Assembly: GCF_030867095.1 (NCBI RefSeq)
Contig: NC_081828.1
Coordinates: 212,976,978-213,040,977, forward strand
Length of the DNA stretch: 64,000 nt
Direction of reading: 5' to 3'
Origin: Alligator mississippiensis
Taxonomy: Eukaryota > Chordata > Crocodylia > Alligatoridae
Part shown: in pieces, positions 32,804-44,060 of the stretch
How positions within the stretch are numbered: the stretch's first letter is position 1
Layout of the letters: each line of letters starts with the position of its first letter
The notes under the pieces: model-generated
Databases searched by the model: none
What the model was told of the DNA's origin: nothing
What the model saw: the letters and a program-made list of their open reading frames with translations, nothing else
Program-made: the position numbers and the translations under genes

Positions 32804-34520
32804 CTGTCTCTATCGCTGTTTCATGGTGGTCTCCATTCAATCGATGTGCCATTCAGTACTGAACCAAACATCTTACAAAAGCCCAACTATGCTACATCTA
32901 TTCAGCGATGTTTAGTGACCAAACTTCTCATCAAAGAGTGAAATCACATTTATTTGACAAGATTTAAGTTTCCATAAGACATTACTGCAATAAATGGCTA
33001 ATAGTTCCCTGGATCATCCTGTCCACCCTTTGGCATATTGGTATACCATTTAGCACTCTTCCAGGCATCTGGAGTTTCCCTGGTTGTATTAAAAATAAAT
33101 GTCATTGAGCCAGAAATATCATCAGCCACATTTTAAGGACTAGTGGTACAAATTAATGCAAGCTGTTGATTTAAAATATTTATCCCTAGCCGATCTTGTT
33201 TAACATCCTTTTTGGGTCCTAATGGGTTGGAAAGTGCTGTACTATCCTCATCTGATAAAAAAACCTATCATCCCATTGCTTTCCCAAAACAGGAAATATT
33301 TATTGAATACTTCTGTTGTTTTCTGCATGATATAAACTGTATTACCATTATTACCATTAATGGTCCTAGATCCTGAGAAAGCATGAAGCCTAAATAGGAT
33401 ACATACAGGAAGAACTTGATTCCCGAGTCTCAGCTTTCTGTGAAAAAGGAATGGACTTGTTCACTTCCAAAGTGTGAACTGAGAAGCTAAGAATGATGCT
33501 AACTTAAATGTCAATACCCTTCACTAGTCTGATGCACATCCACCGGGGTCCAGCAAGAGAAATGCTTCATATAATGAGACTATAAGCTATTATTCAATGC
33601 CTGGCCTATGGGCCCGATGTGGCCCAGGGAGCAGTGTCATCTGGCCTCCGGGGATCCCCTAAAGTTTGGAAACTTGGTGGTGAGGGAGCAGTGGCAGCAT
33701 TAATTGCATGTCCCCTGCTGCCAGATATCTGGATGCATGGGGTGTCTACAGACACTGCAGCCAGATCATATCAGCGCATGGCTGGAATCAGACTGGTGCT
33801 TAATTGGATCCAGACCGACCCTGCACCACTCATCTGAGCCAAGAGGTCGGCCATCAATACTCTAAATAACTGCTTCTTTTGGGGGTATACCTTTGACAGA
33901 TGCCAGAGCTGAAAGGGGACTTGCTTTCCATTTCCTGAGTGTACTCTCAGCTCACCTTGCAAACATTTAGGAAGTACAGTCATAGCCGTTCAGAGACCAC
34001 TCGGATTCCTGTATTTCTAGTTATAGATTTTTCTCTCTGCAGAAAAGTCCAAATGAGGTGGAATAAAACGCTGCAATCTTGTTGCATTCACTTGCACGGC
34101 AGGCTCAAAAAAATGCCAGATTTCTGAGGGTTAACTTTGTTTTTAACTCCCACCCAAACCACTGCAGGAGTCCTTCTGTGAGCTGCTACCGCCATGAATG
34201 CTCTGTCAGCACTTCTGCAGTAAACCTCCAATTTCCGGAAGCTTATAATAACTCACAAAACACTTCTGGAGAAAACAGTTTTTGGATCAGGATTGAATTG
34301 CTTTTAAACAGCTTGGTTTGGTGATTTCCTTCAAAGAAAATGTGGTTGCTGCAAAAGTGTGCTATCTCGTACAGAAATTTGGGGGGAATGCCTCTATATC
34401 TTCATTTACAGTTTAGTGTCTTCTCCTCGGATCCAGGGCTCCTAAAGTTGTGACCTTTGTTCCGTCTTCTAGACTCAAAAGTGATTGAATAATTAGTGAT
34501 TTGGAGGAGACACCTTCTGA
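32804..34520. other. Intronic DNA, no gene recognised
   Basis: AT-rich intron with small, unsupported open frames. No repeat boundary was confidently identified. Confidence 0.5.
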
Positions 34521-34524
34521 AACA

Positions 34525-34745
34525 GGTGGCTAATTTGAGGTATGGATGCCACAAATGGCATGGGTATCCTCTGCATGTGGCATGTACCGGATTGGTGCGG
34601 GAGCAGGGAGCAAAGAGGCAGATTTGAGCAGGGGAGGAAGCGGAAAGCAGAGCAGCAGATGAGGCAGAGAGCATAGGGCTGGGAGCAGAAGGTAGAGCAG
34701 GAGATTGGGCAGTGGACGGGGATCGCTGTGGCACATGAGGAGGGC
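34525..34745 (-). repeat. CT-rich interspersed repeat, second copy
   Basis: In reverse complement this matches the order of landmarks at 1930-2115: GTGCCAC-type start, GATCCCC, TGCCCAATCTCCTGCTC, then TCTGCTCCCAGCCCTA and repeated CTGCTCTGCTTTC. The open frames in it, rich in Leu, Pro and Ser on the minus strand, follow from this composition. Confidence 0.6.
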
Positions 34746-36785
34746 ACGGGGCTAACTTACGGCATTCCTGCCCCGCTGTTGGAAGATGTCCCAATGCTAC
34801 AGGAAGACAGCGGGTCTTTCTTCCACTTCCGTCCTGAATCGGCACTCCAGAACAATTCCCGCGTGCCTTGTGGGGATAGCAGACTTGTGGAGAAGTTAAA
34901 AACCGACCAATGTACTTTTTACCAGGAGAGCGAAGTCTATGACTGCTAAGCTGTCACAAGGTAAAAATACGATCAGGGACCAGACGCTGGCAGAAAGGCG
35001 GTGAAGAATAGGACTCTAGGTGGTCACTTTTCAGCAAAGCCATAGGTCATCGGTGAGAGGATACAAGGTTTGCTGTTGAAATTTGGGTTTAAAAAGATCT
35101 GGAAAAGGGAGTGAGCAGTGAGGCAGCAATATTTGCAGGAAAAAAAGTTAAAAAAAAAAATGCAGTGAGCAGTGAGGGACTTCAGAAGGTGCTAATGAGA
35201 CTAGGGGAATGTGCAGCCCAGGCACAGCTGAAATCCAGTGTTGGAAAGTGCTAAGCTACTGCACTTGGCAGGGAATCATTTCAATTCTTGATGCATTCGA
35301 CTGAGCTCTCAACAGACCATGACCCCCACCTCCCCAACCCCCTCCAAAAAACCCCTCCCAAAATAAGGGCTCGGAAGATACTGTGGACAGTTCAGCCAAG
35401 CCCTGCTCGGTGTAAAGCCAGACTCCAAAATGCAAACGTGCCAAGGGGCACGAGAGTGGGGTGGAAAATGAAGGCGCGTGTTTAATTCAGTCTGATGACC
35501 CGTCACTAGTGCCTTGTGCTCCCCTCCCTTCCCCAACCCCCCCCGGCCCCACCACATTACTGGGTTCAGTTGTGTCCACCCCATCTCCAAAAGGATGGAG
35601 CAGAAATTGGAGGGGTTTAGATGGGGGTGGGGAAAATAGTTAATAGCATGAAGAGATTTAATGGGGGAGTCATGGAAAAATTACAGTTGGCAGGACCCTC
35701 AAGAGGTCATCTAATCCAGCCCCCCGTGCAAGGCAGGATCAGCTCTGTCTAAGCCATCTCAAATCATTTTTTGATGTGAAAAACCATCTATTTATTCACC
35801 TTTCTGCAAAGCCCATGCGCTTGGGGAAGACTGAGTTTTGAGGGCCCAGGAGTGAGTTGGTGGATACCCTTGAATGGAGGGACTGGAGTCTCAAAGGAAC
35901 AAGAGATGGGGAAGTTCTTGTTTTGTAGCACGAGGTTTTTTGCATTGGCGACTGCTGTTTTTTATCTTCATTGAGTGTCTTTATTCAATTATCCGTCAAG
36001 GAGGCCCAGTGTCGGAGATGCAAATTGAGTTTATATTTAGAATTTGGAGTAGGAATAAATAAAATAAATATCAAAACCAATTATGGTTATTAGGAGGCTG
36101 GAAATAAGCAGTGAGAGAGATCTGTTTTGACAGCTTAGCCTTTGCTTTTCAAAAACAGGGCTGCTTGCAGTATATCTTTGTGGTGCTTTTTCCTGTTTGA
36201 TTTTAAATATGAGAGAGAGACAGAAAGAGAGTGTTGGGGGAGGGAAGATGACTCATCAGCTGGCCTTTTCATTGGCTGTAGTGTGCACCTGTTATATTAT
36301 ATACACAGCCCCAAAATGTCCTAGAAGACCATTGGTGACCATAACCCTCAAGTAGAAGTGAGAACCAGGACAAGAAGCCACATCTCCTGGTCCAGACTTC
36401 CTGGGGGACCTTTGGCCCATTGCTCAGCTCTCTGTCCCTCCATACCTCTTCTATCTAAAAAAGATCCAGAAGTATCCACGACCTTCCCCCCACCACTTCA
36501 GTAAGCTCCTGAAATTATTCAGCTCCTAAACTTTGAACTGCTAAGTTCCCTACATGCTTAAACTTTGGTTCCTGCCCATAGACACCGCAGCGCCTTGCTC
36601 CCACTGCAACGCAGATGCAAAGCAGAGCAGTGTCTAAACGTCCCGGAGGTCCCCAGAGAGGCCGTATCTGGCAGGAGCGCTTGGCCTGGACCTCATCCAC
36701 GCCAGCAGCATGCAGTTCGATACACAGCACAGCAGCAACTTCTGCTCCAACATCAGTGGAGGATGTGGCACCATCACTCAGTGTT
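34746..36785. other. Intronic DNA, no gene recognised
   Basis: Apart from the CR1 tail at 35665-35775 there is no identifiable element. A purine-rich stretch (GAGAGAGA) lies at about 36210-36240. Small open frames are unsupported. Confidence 0.45.
35665..35775 (-). mobile_element. CR1 tail fragment
   Basis: The plus strand reads GACCCTCAAGAGGTCATCTA and then ATCCAGCCCCCCGTGCAAGG CAGGATCAG, the reversed CR1 3' UTR end. Only about 100 bp remain. Confidence 0.65.
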
Positions 36786-36789
36786 TATC

Positions 36790-36880
36790 TAATGGCCTAG
36801 TGGTTAGAGCATGTGGCTGGAAAAGGGAGAGCCTGGCATCTAGCCCTGCTTTGGGGTTCAAACCCACACTTCCTACTTCC
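36790..36880 (+). mobile_element. tRNA-derived SINE head, candidate
   Basis: GGCCTAGTGGTTAGAGCATG resembles a pol III A box region. About 55 bp later GGGGTTCAAACCC resembles a B box. This arrangement is typical of tRNA-derived SINEs. No cloverleaf was established, so it is not called a tRNA gene. Confidence 0.5.
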
Positions 36881-36967
36881 CCGAGAAACGCTGCAGCTCC
36901 CAACCTGCAAAATAGGGAGGGAACAGGGAGTCGGGACTGGAATTTGGGGTTTCCCCTGTATGCAACA

Positions 36968-37046
36968 GTATTGAAAAATGTACATTGATGCATCTCCAGC
37001 AAAACCATTGCATCTGATGCATTTTTCAATGTACATTGAAAAATTA
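36968..37046. repeat. Nested palindromes around CAATGTACATTG
   Basis: The 24-bp segment at 37021-37044 is a perfect palindrome (ATTTTTCAATGT and its reverse complement). A related GAAAAATGTACATTGATGCA stands about 50 bp upstream at 36972-36991. The two can also pair with each other. Confidence 0.75.
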
Positions 37047-37059
37047 CTTGACCCACTCT

Positions 37060-40000
37060 GATGAAAAGTGCTTTGCATGCGGTTCAGGGAGTTAAAAGAT
37101 AGTTACGGTGCAAGGGATGCAGTGGTGGCATTTTGGTATGATGCAGGGGAGATTTCCACCAGCTGACAAGTGGACAACACTGGTAAATCAGGCTGCTGCT
37201 GTTTTATTAACCTCAAACTGTGATGTATCAGTGGCATTAATAGATGCCAGATCCTTGAGGGCCAGCAGTTGCTCCTGCATGCAGCCTGCCAAAGCTTCCG
37301 ACTACATCGAACCTGGCTTGTTGAAATACAAATGATCTCAAATAATGTCAGAGAATCCCAGTAGCTCCTGGAATATTGTTTGGGCACACAGGGATGTGGC
37401 TTCACCCACCCACCAAAGTGCTGATGTCAGTGTGAAATGTATGTAGGCAGTATGGTCTTATGCCGGTAAACCCAAGACAAAGGTCTGTGTGCGGTGGGAA
37501 ATTTCCGCACGGGATTTATTCCCGATTTTAAGGTGAAGTTCATCTGATAGATAAGCATGGCAGTGGGAGGTGGTAGGAGGCAGGCCAGGAATAAAAATAA
37601 AACCCTGTTATCAGCATAACCTCTCCTCCCCCAGCTTTCACTTAGCTAAAGACAAGTGCTCTTGACAGCTAGTGGGAGACAGCTGTTTCCTGTGGTCTTC
37701 ACAGATATTCCTGTTGCTCTGAGTGCTTCTGTTTCTTTGCTGAGTGATTGCATTTAAATACTTGCAGGGCTGGCTCTGAGTCCAGGAGTCTTGTCTTCTA
37801 GTTTGCTTGCTGTCCCTGAATGAGGCCTTTACAATAATGCAGCATCACTGTCACCAACTGGAGCTAGTCTTTGGTGCTCTCTCTCATCATCTCGGTTGTC
37901 CCCTCCTGGGCTTTGCATGTTCATTTCTAGCCAGGTTTTTTCACGTTCAGGTTTGGTGTCAATGGAAAAGTTCCCAGGTCACCTGGCACAGACACGGCCC
38001 TTTGCTTTTGTTCTCCCTCTCCCTCCCTTTCTAAGATGCCTCCGCATGGTTTCTACTCCCTGAACTGGGCCCGTTTTGAGTAGCAGAGATCTGAGGGAAT
38101 GTGGTCCGCTTCCTGAAAACCTTCCCAGAGGAGATTCACCTTCAGCTGAGCAAGCAAGGGGTGGGCCCGTGGATTAGCCGCAGCTTATATGATAATGCTA
38201 ATATGCTGCTGTGCAGTAGCATCATGAAAAAGGTGTTCACTAGCGCTACTGCGCAGAAACTCTTCTTATTGTGCATGTATTTAATCCTTGATTATACAAG
38301 TACTAAACTGAGTGCACAGTAGCCACTGCGCATTCATGAACGTGTAGATGCACCCACTGTGCACAAGTCACTGCGGGGGTTGCCATGCGCCACAGAGGTG
38401 GTGAGTGACCTGTACGTTTCTATTAGTTTTTCTTTCACAAACACGATGGAGAAAACTTGGCTTTTTATCCTCTTAAGGATTTTTAGCCCTTCCGTCACCT
38501 TCCTACGAAAGTATTTTCCAAGCCCAGCAGGGGGTTTGGAAGGGGAGGATATTCATCTGAAACTTTTTGACCTCTCCAAACATGCTAAAAGTTGTTTCTA
38601 AGAGTCTGTGGTCTTGAGATATGTTTTATTTCCCTTCTCTCTCTCTTTCTGTCTGCACGGCTTGTGGTATTTCATGCAGCGAGGAAGTGGTATTTCATGT
38701 TCATCTGCAGATCTCCATGCTCTGCGATGGTTCCCGCAGAGCTGTCATGACGGCTGTGTCTATACTGCTGCTTAGTCAGTCTTCTAGCCCGTCTCCAGCC
38801 CATTCCTATGGAGCACCTGCACTGAAGATGCCAACGTTTAAACACCAGTGACAGTCCACCTGACCATGGCTGACTCTTGTGGCCCCAAGGTCAAGACTGC
38901 CTCCTAGCCCTTTCCTTCCTGCAGTGTGCTTTGGAAATCAGCGCAGCAATCCCACAGCTTCCTATTTCTGACTTTGAGCCCTTCTAAACCCCGCTCCCTG
39001 TCTCCACTTCCCATCGCTGAAGCTAAGCACAAAGGAGAGACAAGTAATGGGCAGACCGAGTCCTAGAAGGACTCCCCTCGTGGAACCAGAAACAACGATG
39101 TGTAGTGATCATACGTAACAAGGAGCGAGGGCTCCTGTGACTCTTCGGAGGAGAAAAGCAGTGGTGCCAGACCTGCAGTTGGGTACAAGCGGGGAAGAAA
39201 AGACCAGCTGCTAGGCAGTAAGGGGCTTTGTGCCAGAGAGTGGCTGTCCTGGAGCGAGCTGCATTGCAATAGGCAGTGGACAGCGAGAAGAGCAGGCTGG
39301 TCAAGAAGAGGGTACGTGGCCACAAATGAGGGGAGCCTGGGGGATAAACGCCCAGCTCCAGAGCTGCAGTGGGCAGTCCAGCCCTGTCTGCTGTAAGGGA
39401 AGGGGCTCTGGACAAAACTGGCTGCTGGAAGGGGAGGAAGTTACGCAGATGGCTGAAAAGGGCATAGCTGCTTAGGGAGGGTTTAGAGACCCAAGGTGGA
39501 GTTTGATATTTGAGTTTGGAGATGCTCGATCAGTGTTTTGGTTACTGCTGTCTGGAGGACTTGGCTGCGGGTAAGGGGGTGGTGTGGAGCCCATATGCGG
39601 CAGGGTACTAGGGGCACTGCGTGTGTTGAGACCTGCGTTGGGCAGGGGCATGAAGGCTGTGACCATGGAGCTGGGGTCCCAGACAGTGTCTCAGCCAAAG
39701 CTGGGGTCTCCACCAGAAGAAAAAGCTGGGAAAGCTGAAGCCCAAAGGTTTTAAGGCCTAAGGGGCTGGGTTTATTGGTTGGGCCAGAGGACCCCAAGAA
39801 TTACTATGAACAGTGAAAGGCATGGGCATGGCTACAGGAGTGGCTGGAAGCCATGAATGAAGCCCTAAGGCATGGATAGGGCAAGTAGGGAGAAAGAAGT
39901 AGGTGCCAGTGGGTGGGGTAGTGGATTTTGGGGGTTCATTGCCACAAGCCAGACCATGGGCACCTGGCAAAGCAGGAGAAGCTGGGGCAAGTGCAGATCT

Positions 40001-41160
40001 AGTAGACACTCAGGGACTTTGGGAAACAGCCTTCTGATTATAAAATACAGTTCTTTACTCTGAAGAGCTAGAGATGGGGGAAAGATTATTTGGCTGCCAG
40101 GGGGCACCTTGCCTGCTCTCAAGGCTGGTCCTGCTACAACGTGAAATAAAATAGACAGCAGGGAGTCGCACCTTAGACTGGTGGAGGATGATCCTCAGGC
40201 CAGCTCCTTCCTATCAGTGTCAACATAACTGAGGGTATCAAGGATGGAAAAATGTTTTCCAGTTGGATTCTGGCAGCACGACAGCGTTCCCATAGCTTGG
40301 CTGTCTCCATGCCCATTGACCCTATGCTCTCCCATGCTTGATTTTGATTCATAACCCATGTATCTGTGCACCCAGCTCCATAAACACAGGTATCAATACT
40401 GATCCTGGGGGGAAGAGGTCATCTGCTAAGAGCACCTTGAACCAGTGCTGCTCCATCCGTGACTGGCTGATGTAGAGGTGCTTGCGGATGCTGCCTTCAG
40501 CCCTCTTTTATTGGGAAAGGGGGCAAAGCCCAGTGATGAAGGGAAACCCTAATGAATCGTGGAGGGCTGCAGGGCTTAACTGACTCTGAACTTGTGCTAG
40601 AGCCAAGTAAGAAGTCTTTGCCTTGCTTATAGCCAGTGCAGAAGGTGGGCCCGGTGGAAGATGTGGCAAAGATGGATTTATAAAACACCTCCTGATTTTT
40701 CCAGCCTCTGAATCTGAGATCCTGCAAGGACTAAAACAGTGATTGGCAGGAATCAGAGAAGCCCTGAGTTAACTCAAACTTACAGCAGCTTTCTGAAGGC
40801 TTTGTAAAGGCTGGGATGTAGCCAAGAACTTTTACGTTAACGCCTGAGGACCTCTGACTCAGTTATCCTGGCTTTACATTACTGTGATGAAGAATTCCCC
40901 TGATGGCCATAAAGGAGGGAGGGCTGCACTTCTTATGAAGATTTTTACTATGCAGTTTCCATCAACCTGAAACAATCTGTGAATTCAGGTTGAGGTCAGC
41001 AAATAGTTTCAGACAAGACCACAAAGAGAAAACATTTAGAAAAGGCAAAGCTTCATTTCTGCAGCAAGCGTTTCAATTTGGGTAGGCTTGGTTGACAAGG
41101 GGACTTAGGTGCCTTTAACAGGTGTGGCAAGGAGGAAGAGGAGGTCACGTGCCCCTGATT
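37060..41160. other. Intronic DNA, no gene recognised
   Basis: Several GC-richer stretches (39.0-40.1 kb) give open frames on both strands, but none has a recognisable domain, start context or splice signals. No confident mobile element was found. Confidence 0.45.
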
Positions 41161-41164
41161 CTCT

Positions 41165-41240
41165 TAATCCTAGTGGTTAGGACATTCCCCTGGGATGTGG
41201 GAAATGAGGGGTCAAATGGCCTTTGTGCCTGATTCAAAGT
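41165..41240 (+). mobile_element. tRNA-derived SINE fragment
   Basis: CCTAGTGGTTAGGACATTCC, then CCTGGGATGTGGGAAATGAG and GGGTCAAA, follow the A box to B box order of sauropsid tRNA-derived SINEs. The tail is lost at the adjoining foldback element. Confidence 0.6.
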
Positions 41241-41244
41241 AGAA

Positions 41245-41436
41245 AGGCACGGTTTTTTGAGTAGATGTGATATCTTTTATTAGCAGAGACTCCCTGTGCA
41301 TGAAGAAGGGTGACTGTACCCGAAAGCTTGCTAAGAACTTTTTTCCAACTACTCAATTGGTCTAATAACAGATATCACATCTGCTCAAAAAACCGTGCCT
41401 GCCTATGTCCTTAGACCAACACGGCTACAACCAACA
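41245..41436 (-). mobile_element. Foldback/SINE-like element, longest copy
   Basis: Arms at 41245-41283 and 41362-41400 are inverted repeats of 39 bp with two mismatches. The about 78-bp spacer contains TGCATGAAGAAGGGTGACTG and CCCGAAAGCTTGCTAAGAAC. The conserved head follows in reverse (CCTTAGACCAACACGGCTAC AACC). The copy at 7646 has the same head and arms but lacks the spacer. No target duplication was recognised here. Confidence 0.85.
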
Positions 41437-41599
41437 ACACAGCAACATGGATGACTCGGAGTAGGGAATTTAAGGAGGGGTTTCAAGCCACCCAGGAGTT
41501 TGCCCTTAATTACTAGGTTGTGGGAACTATTAATGGGAAGGAACCTCCTGGACCCCCATTGGATACACTGGATATGGCCCAGTCCTCTTTGATCATAGG

Positions 41600-44060
41600 C
41601 AACCCCTTTGTATCATTGCTTTCATAAACTTTCTTAAATATAGTTAAATGTTGCCTTCACCCATCCCGTTGCAAAGTGGTTCCAGAACCTCACTGCTCTA
41701 ATGGTGTAGACCCACCTGCCAGGTTTAAATTCATTTTCAGCTAGATTATACCCATTTATCCTTGCAGCAACGCTGTGTCTTGGCTGAAACTCTTTGCTCC
41801 CTGGTGTTTGCTGCCCTAATGCATTTATAAACAGCCATTGCCTTTCTACACCGTTACGTTGCTAGATTAAATGAGACGCGCTCTTTTTGTCAGCTCTCTT
41901 AAGATCAGTTTTCTGTTCCCCTGAGCATCCCAGCAGCACTTTTCTACACTTGTTCCAGTGTCCCTTGAATGCAGGTGTCCAGCATTGGTCAGAGTTTCCA
42001 GCTGAGTTCTCAACAATGTCTTGCACAACAGCATTACAACTGCCCTGTCTCTGCTGACAGTCACTTGTCCGATACATCCTCAAAAACCACTTGCCTTTTC
42101 CATGCCTTCATCATGTTGGTAACTCATTGTCGCCCTGCAGTTGGCTAGTCCGCCTGGGTCTCGATCCTCTTCTGGCATTTCCAACGGATGAGCTTCCAGA
42201 AATTATTGTTAATCCCTGAGCACCTGACCTTGCGTTATTTCTAATGAATTTTATTCCATTTCTGTTAACGCCAATCCCAAGGTCAGCTAGATCCGAGGTC
42301 AGCCTTCTCCATTGTGATAATGTCTCCCAAAATTGTGGTGTCAGTAAATGTCAAAGTAGCTCACTCCTACTTCTTCCACCAAGGTCAGTAACAAAGACAT
42401 TAAAATGACCAATCCCAAAATGGATCCTTGAAAAACTCAGCTAATCATCTCCCTCTAGCTGCTACTTTCCTTTTCAACAATCCCTGTTGTCATCCCCATT
42501 TAGCTAGGTCCTTATTCAACGTGCCATTCTGGTGCGAAACTCCATCTTCTCCAGTTATACTGATGATTTCTCATGTGAAATTCTTATCAAATGTCTTCGT
42601 GAAGCCCAGGCAGATTAGACCTATTCCATTTCTTCTGTCCAGAACAGATGTTCCCAAACCTTTCCTTATTGCATACCCACTTCCAGATTTACCAGCTGCC
42701 CATGTACCCCTACCCGCACATGTTTTATATTTTAACCCCTTCAATGCAAATTATTATTATTATAATGAAAATTAAATCTGCCATTACACAATTCCTTCCA
42801 CGTACCTGCCAGAGATGTCTTGTATATCCCCAGGGTTTGGGAGCTCCTGGTCTAAAAAATCAGGTTTTTCACCAGAGGAAGCTATTACATTAATACACCG
42901 TTGGTAAAACCACGTTGCATTTTGTTCCATTTTCCTCCCTAATTATTTATTATTAATTAATTAATATTTTATTATTTAAACTTAATTATCTGATTATTAT
43001 TTTATTTGGTTATTTAGTTAAATATTTTAAATTTTACAATTAAATTATTGAATTATTATTTTATTCAAATTTAGGCCTAAAGCCTTGAGTATTACTGAAG
43101 TTAGACCAATGGATCAGCACTTGCCTGAATGACTTTCCCCCCCCCCTTCTTAAATATAAGTACTATAATATAATCACTACTCTTCAGTCATACAGAACCA
43201 TTCCTGAATTTATACATTACATTACAAAAAACTTTCCTACTGGCCCTGTGATTTCATCTGTCACTTCTTTCAGGATTTTGGGATGGAGACTTGATTACAT
43301 TGAACCCTTTTGTGCTTTGCTTCCATTTCAGATGTGGTTGTTCCCATGCCTTCATTCCTGTTATCCATCTTCTCTTTGCCTCCATGGTCAACATTATTAT
43401 CCTTACTGACCCCTGAAGCAACATATGTGTGTATTGGATCCTACCTAGATTATTTTTAGGCAGACTACACCTTCACCTCTTTTTTTCCTTTGTACTCTCC
43501 TATTATTTGTCTTAATTTCCTTTGCAAGGTCTAACTCAGATTAACTCTTGGTAATTCTCACTGGATCCCTTTATTTCCTGACCTCTAAGATGTAGCTTTT
43601 ACTGTTTGATAACTTACTCATTTTTTTGGCTCATTGCTTACTTCTGTTGTCCTTGAGACGATTGCTTCATCCAGTTAGATTTGCAGCTTTTGACTACAAT
43701 TTCCCCCCCGCCCCCTCATTTGGGATATATTTTCCAGATTGTTGTTTTGCAGTTTAGACTTAAAGAAACTTCCAGCTTCCTCCATATTCAGGTCCCTGAA
43801 CTATTTAGTATTGTTGACTTCATTAAATTGTTCCCTTAATTTCTCAGTATGTCTCTTAGAATTAAGTTCCTAAGCTACAAACCAATTTATGATTATCCTT
43901 CTGTTTAATTTAAGTTGACTTAACTCATTAGCATTTCATCCAACGTTATCATCTAATACCAGCTCTTCTATTGCTGTCCTTATTTCTTAGTAACAAGCAA
44001 AGCCTAAAACAACACCAGCTCTTTTTTGGTTCAGGAAAGCTTGGGTGCAAGAACTCGCAT
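41600..44060 (-). mobile_element. Ancient CR1/L3-type LINE, decayed
   Basis: The plus strand carries, in colinear order, words I associate with the reversed ORF2 of an old sauropsid CR1/L3-like LINE. These are ATGCATTTATAAACAGCCAT; TCAAATGTCTTCGTGAAGCC; CAGGCAGATTAGACCTATTC; TGGTAAAACCACGTTGCATT; CCTGAATTTATACATTAC; GATTTCATCTGTCACTTCTT TCAGGATT; CCTTTGCAAGGTCTAACTC. Frames are destroyed. The AT-rich run at 42940-43075 is an expansion within it. Family placement is from memory. Confidence 0.65.
42645..42849 (+). mobile_element. Small hAT-like element inserted in the old LINE
   Basis: The 205-bp element begins CAGATGTTCCCAAACC and ends GGTTTGGGAGCTCCTG, imperfect terminal inverted repeats of 16 bp. 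The flanks GTCCAGAA (42637-42644) and GTCTAAAA (42850-42857) form an 8-bp target duplication with two differences. The LINE sequence resumes after it. The interior has no coding capacity. Confidence 0.75.

Noticed and set aside
36790-36880. tRNA gene
   Set aside because: A and B box-like words are present but the spacing and arms do not give a convincing cloverleaf. Called a SINE head instead.
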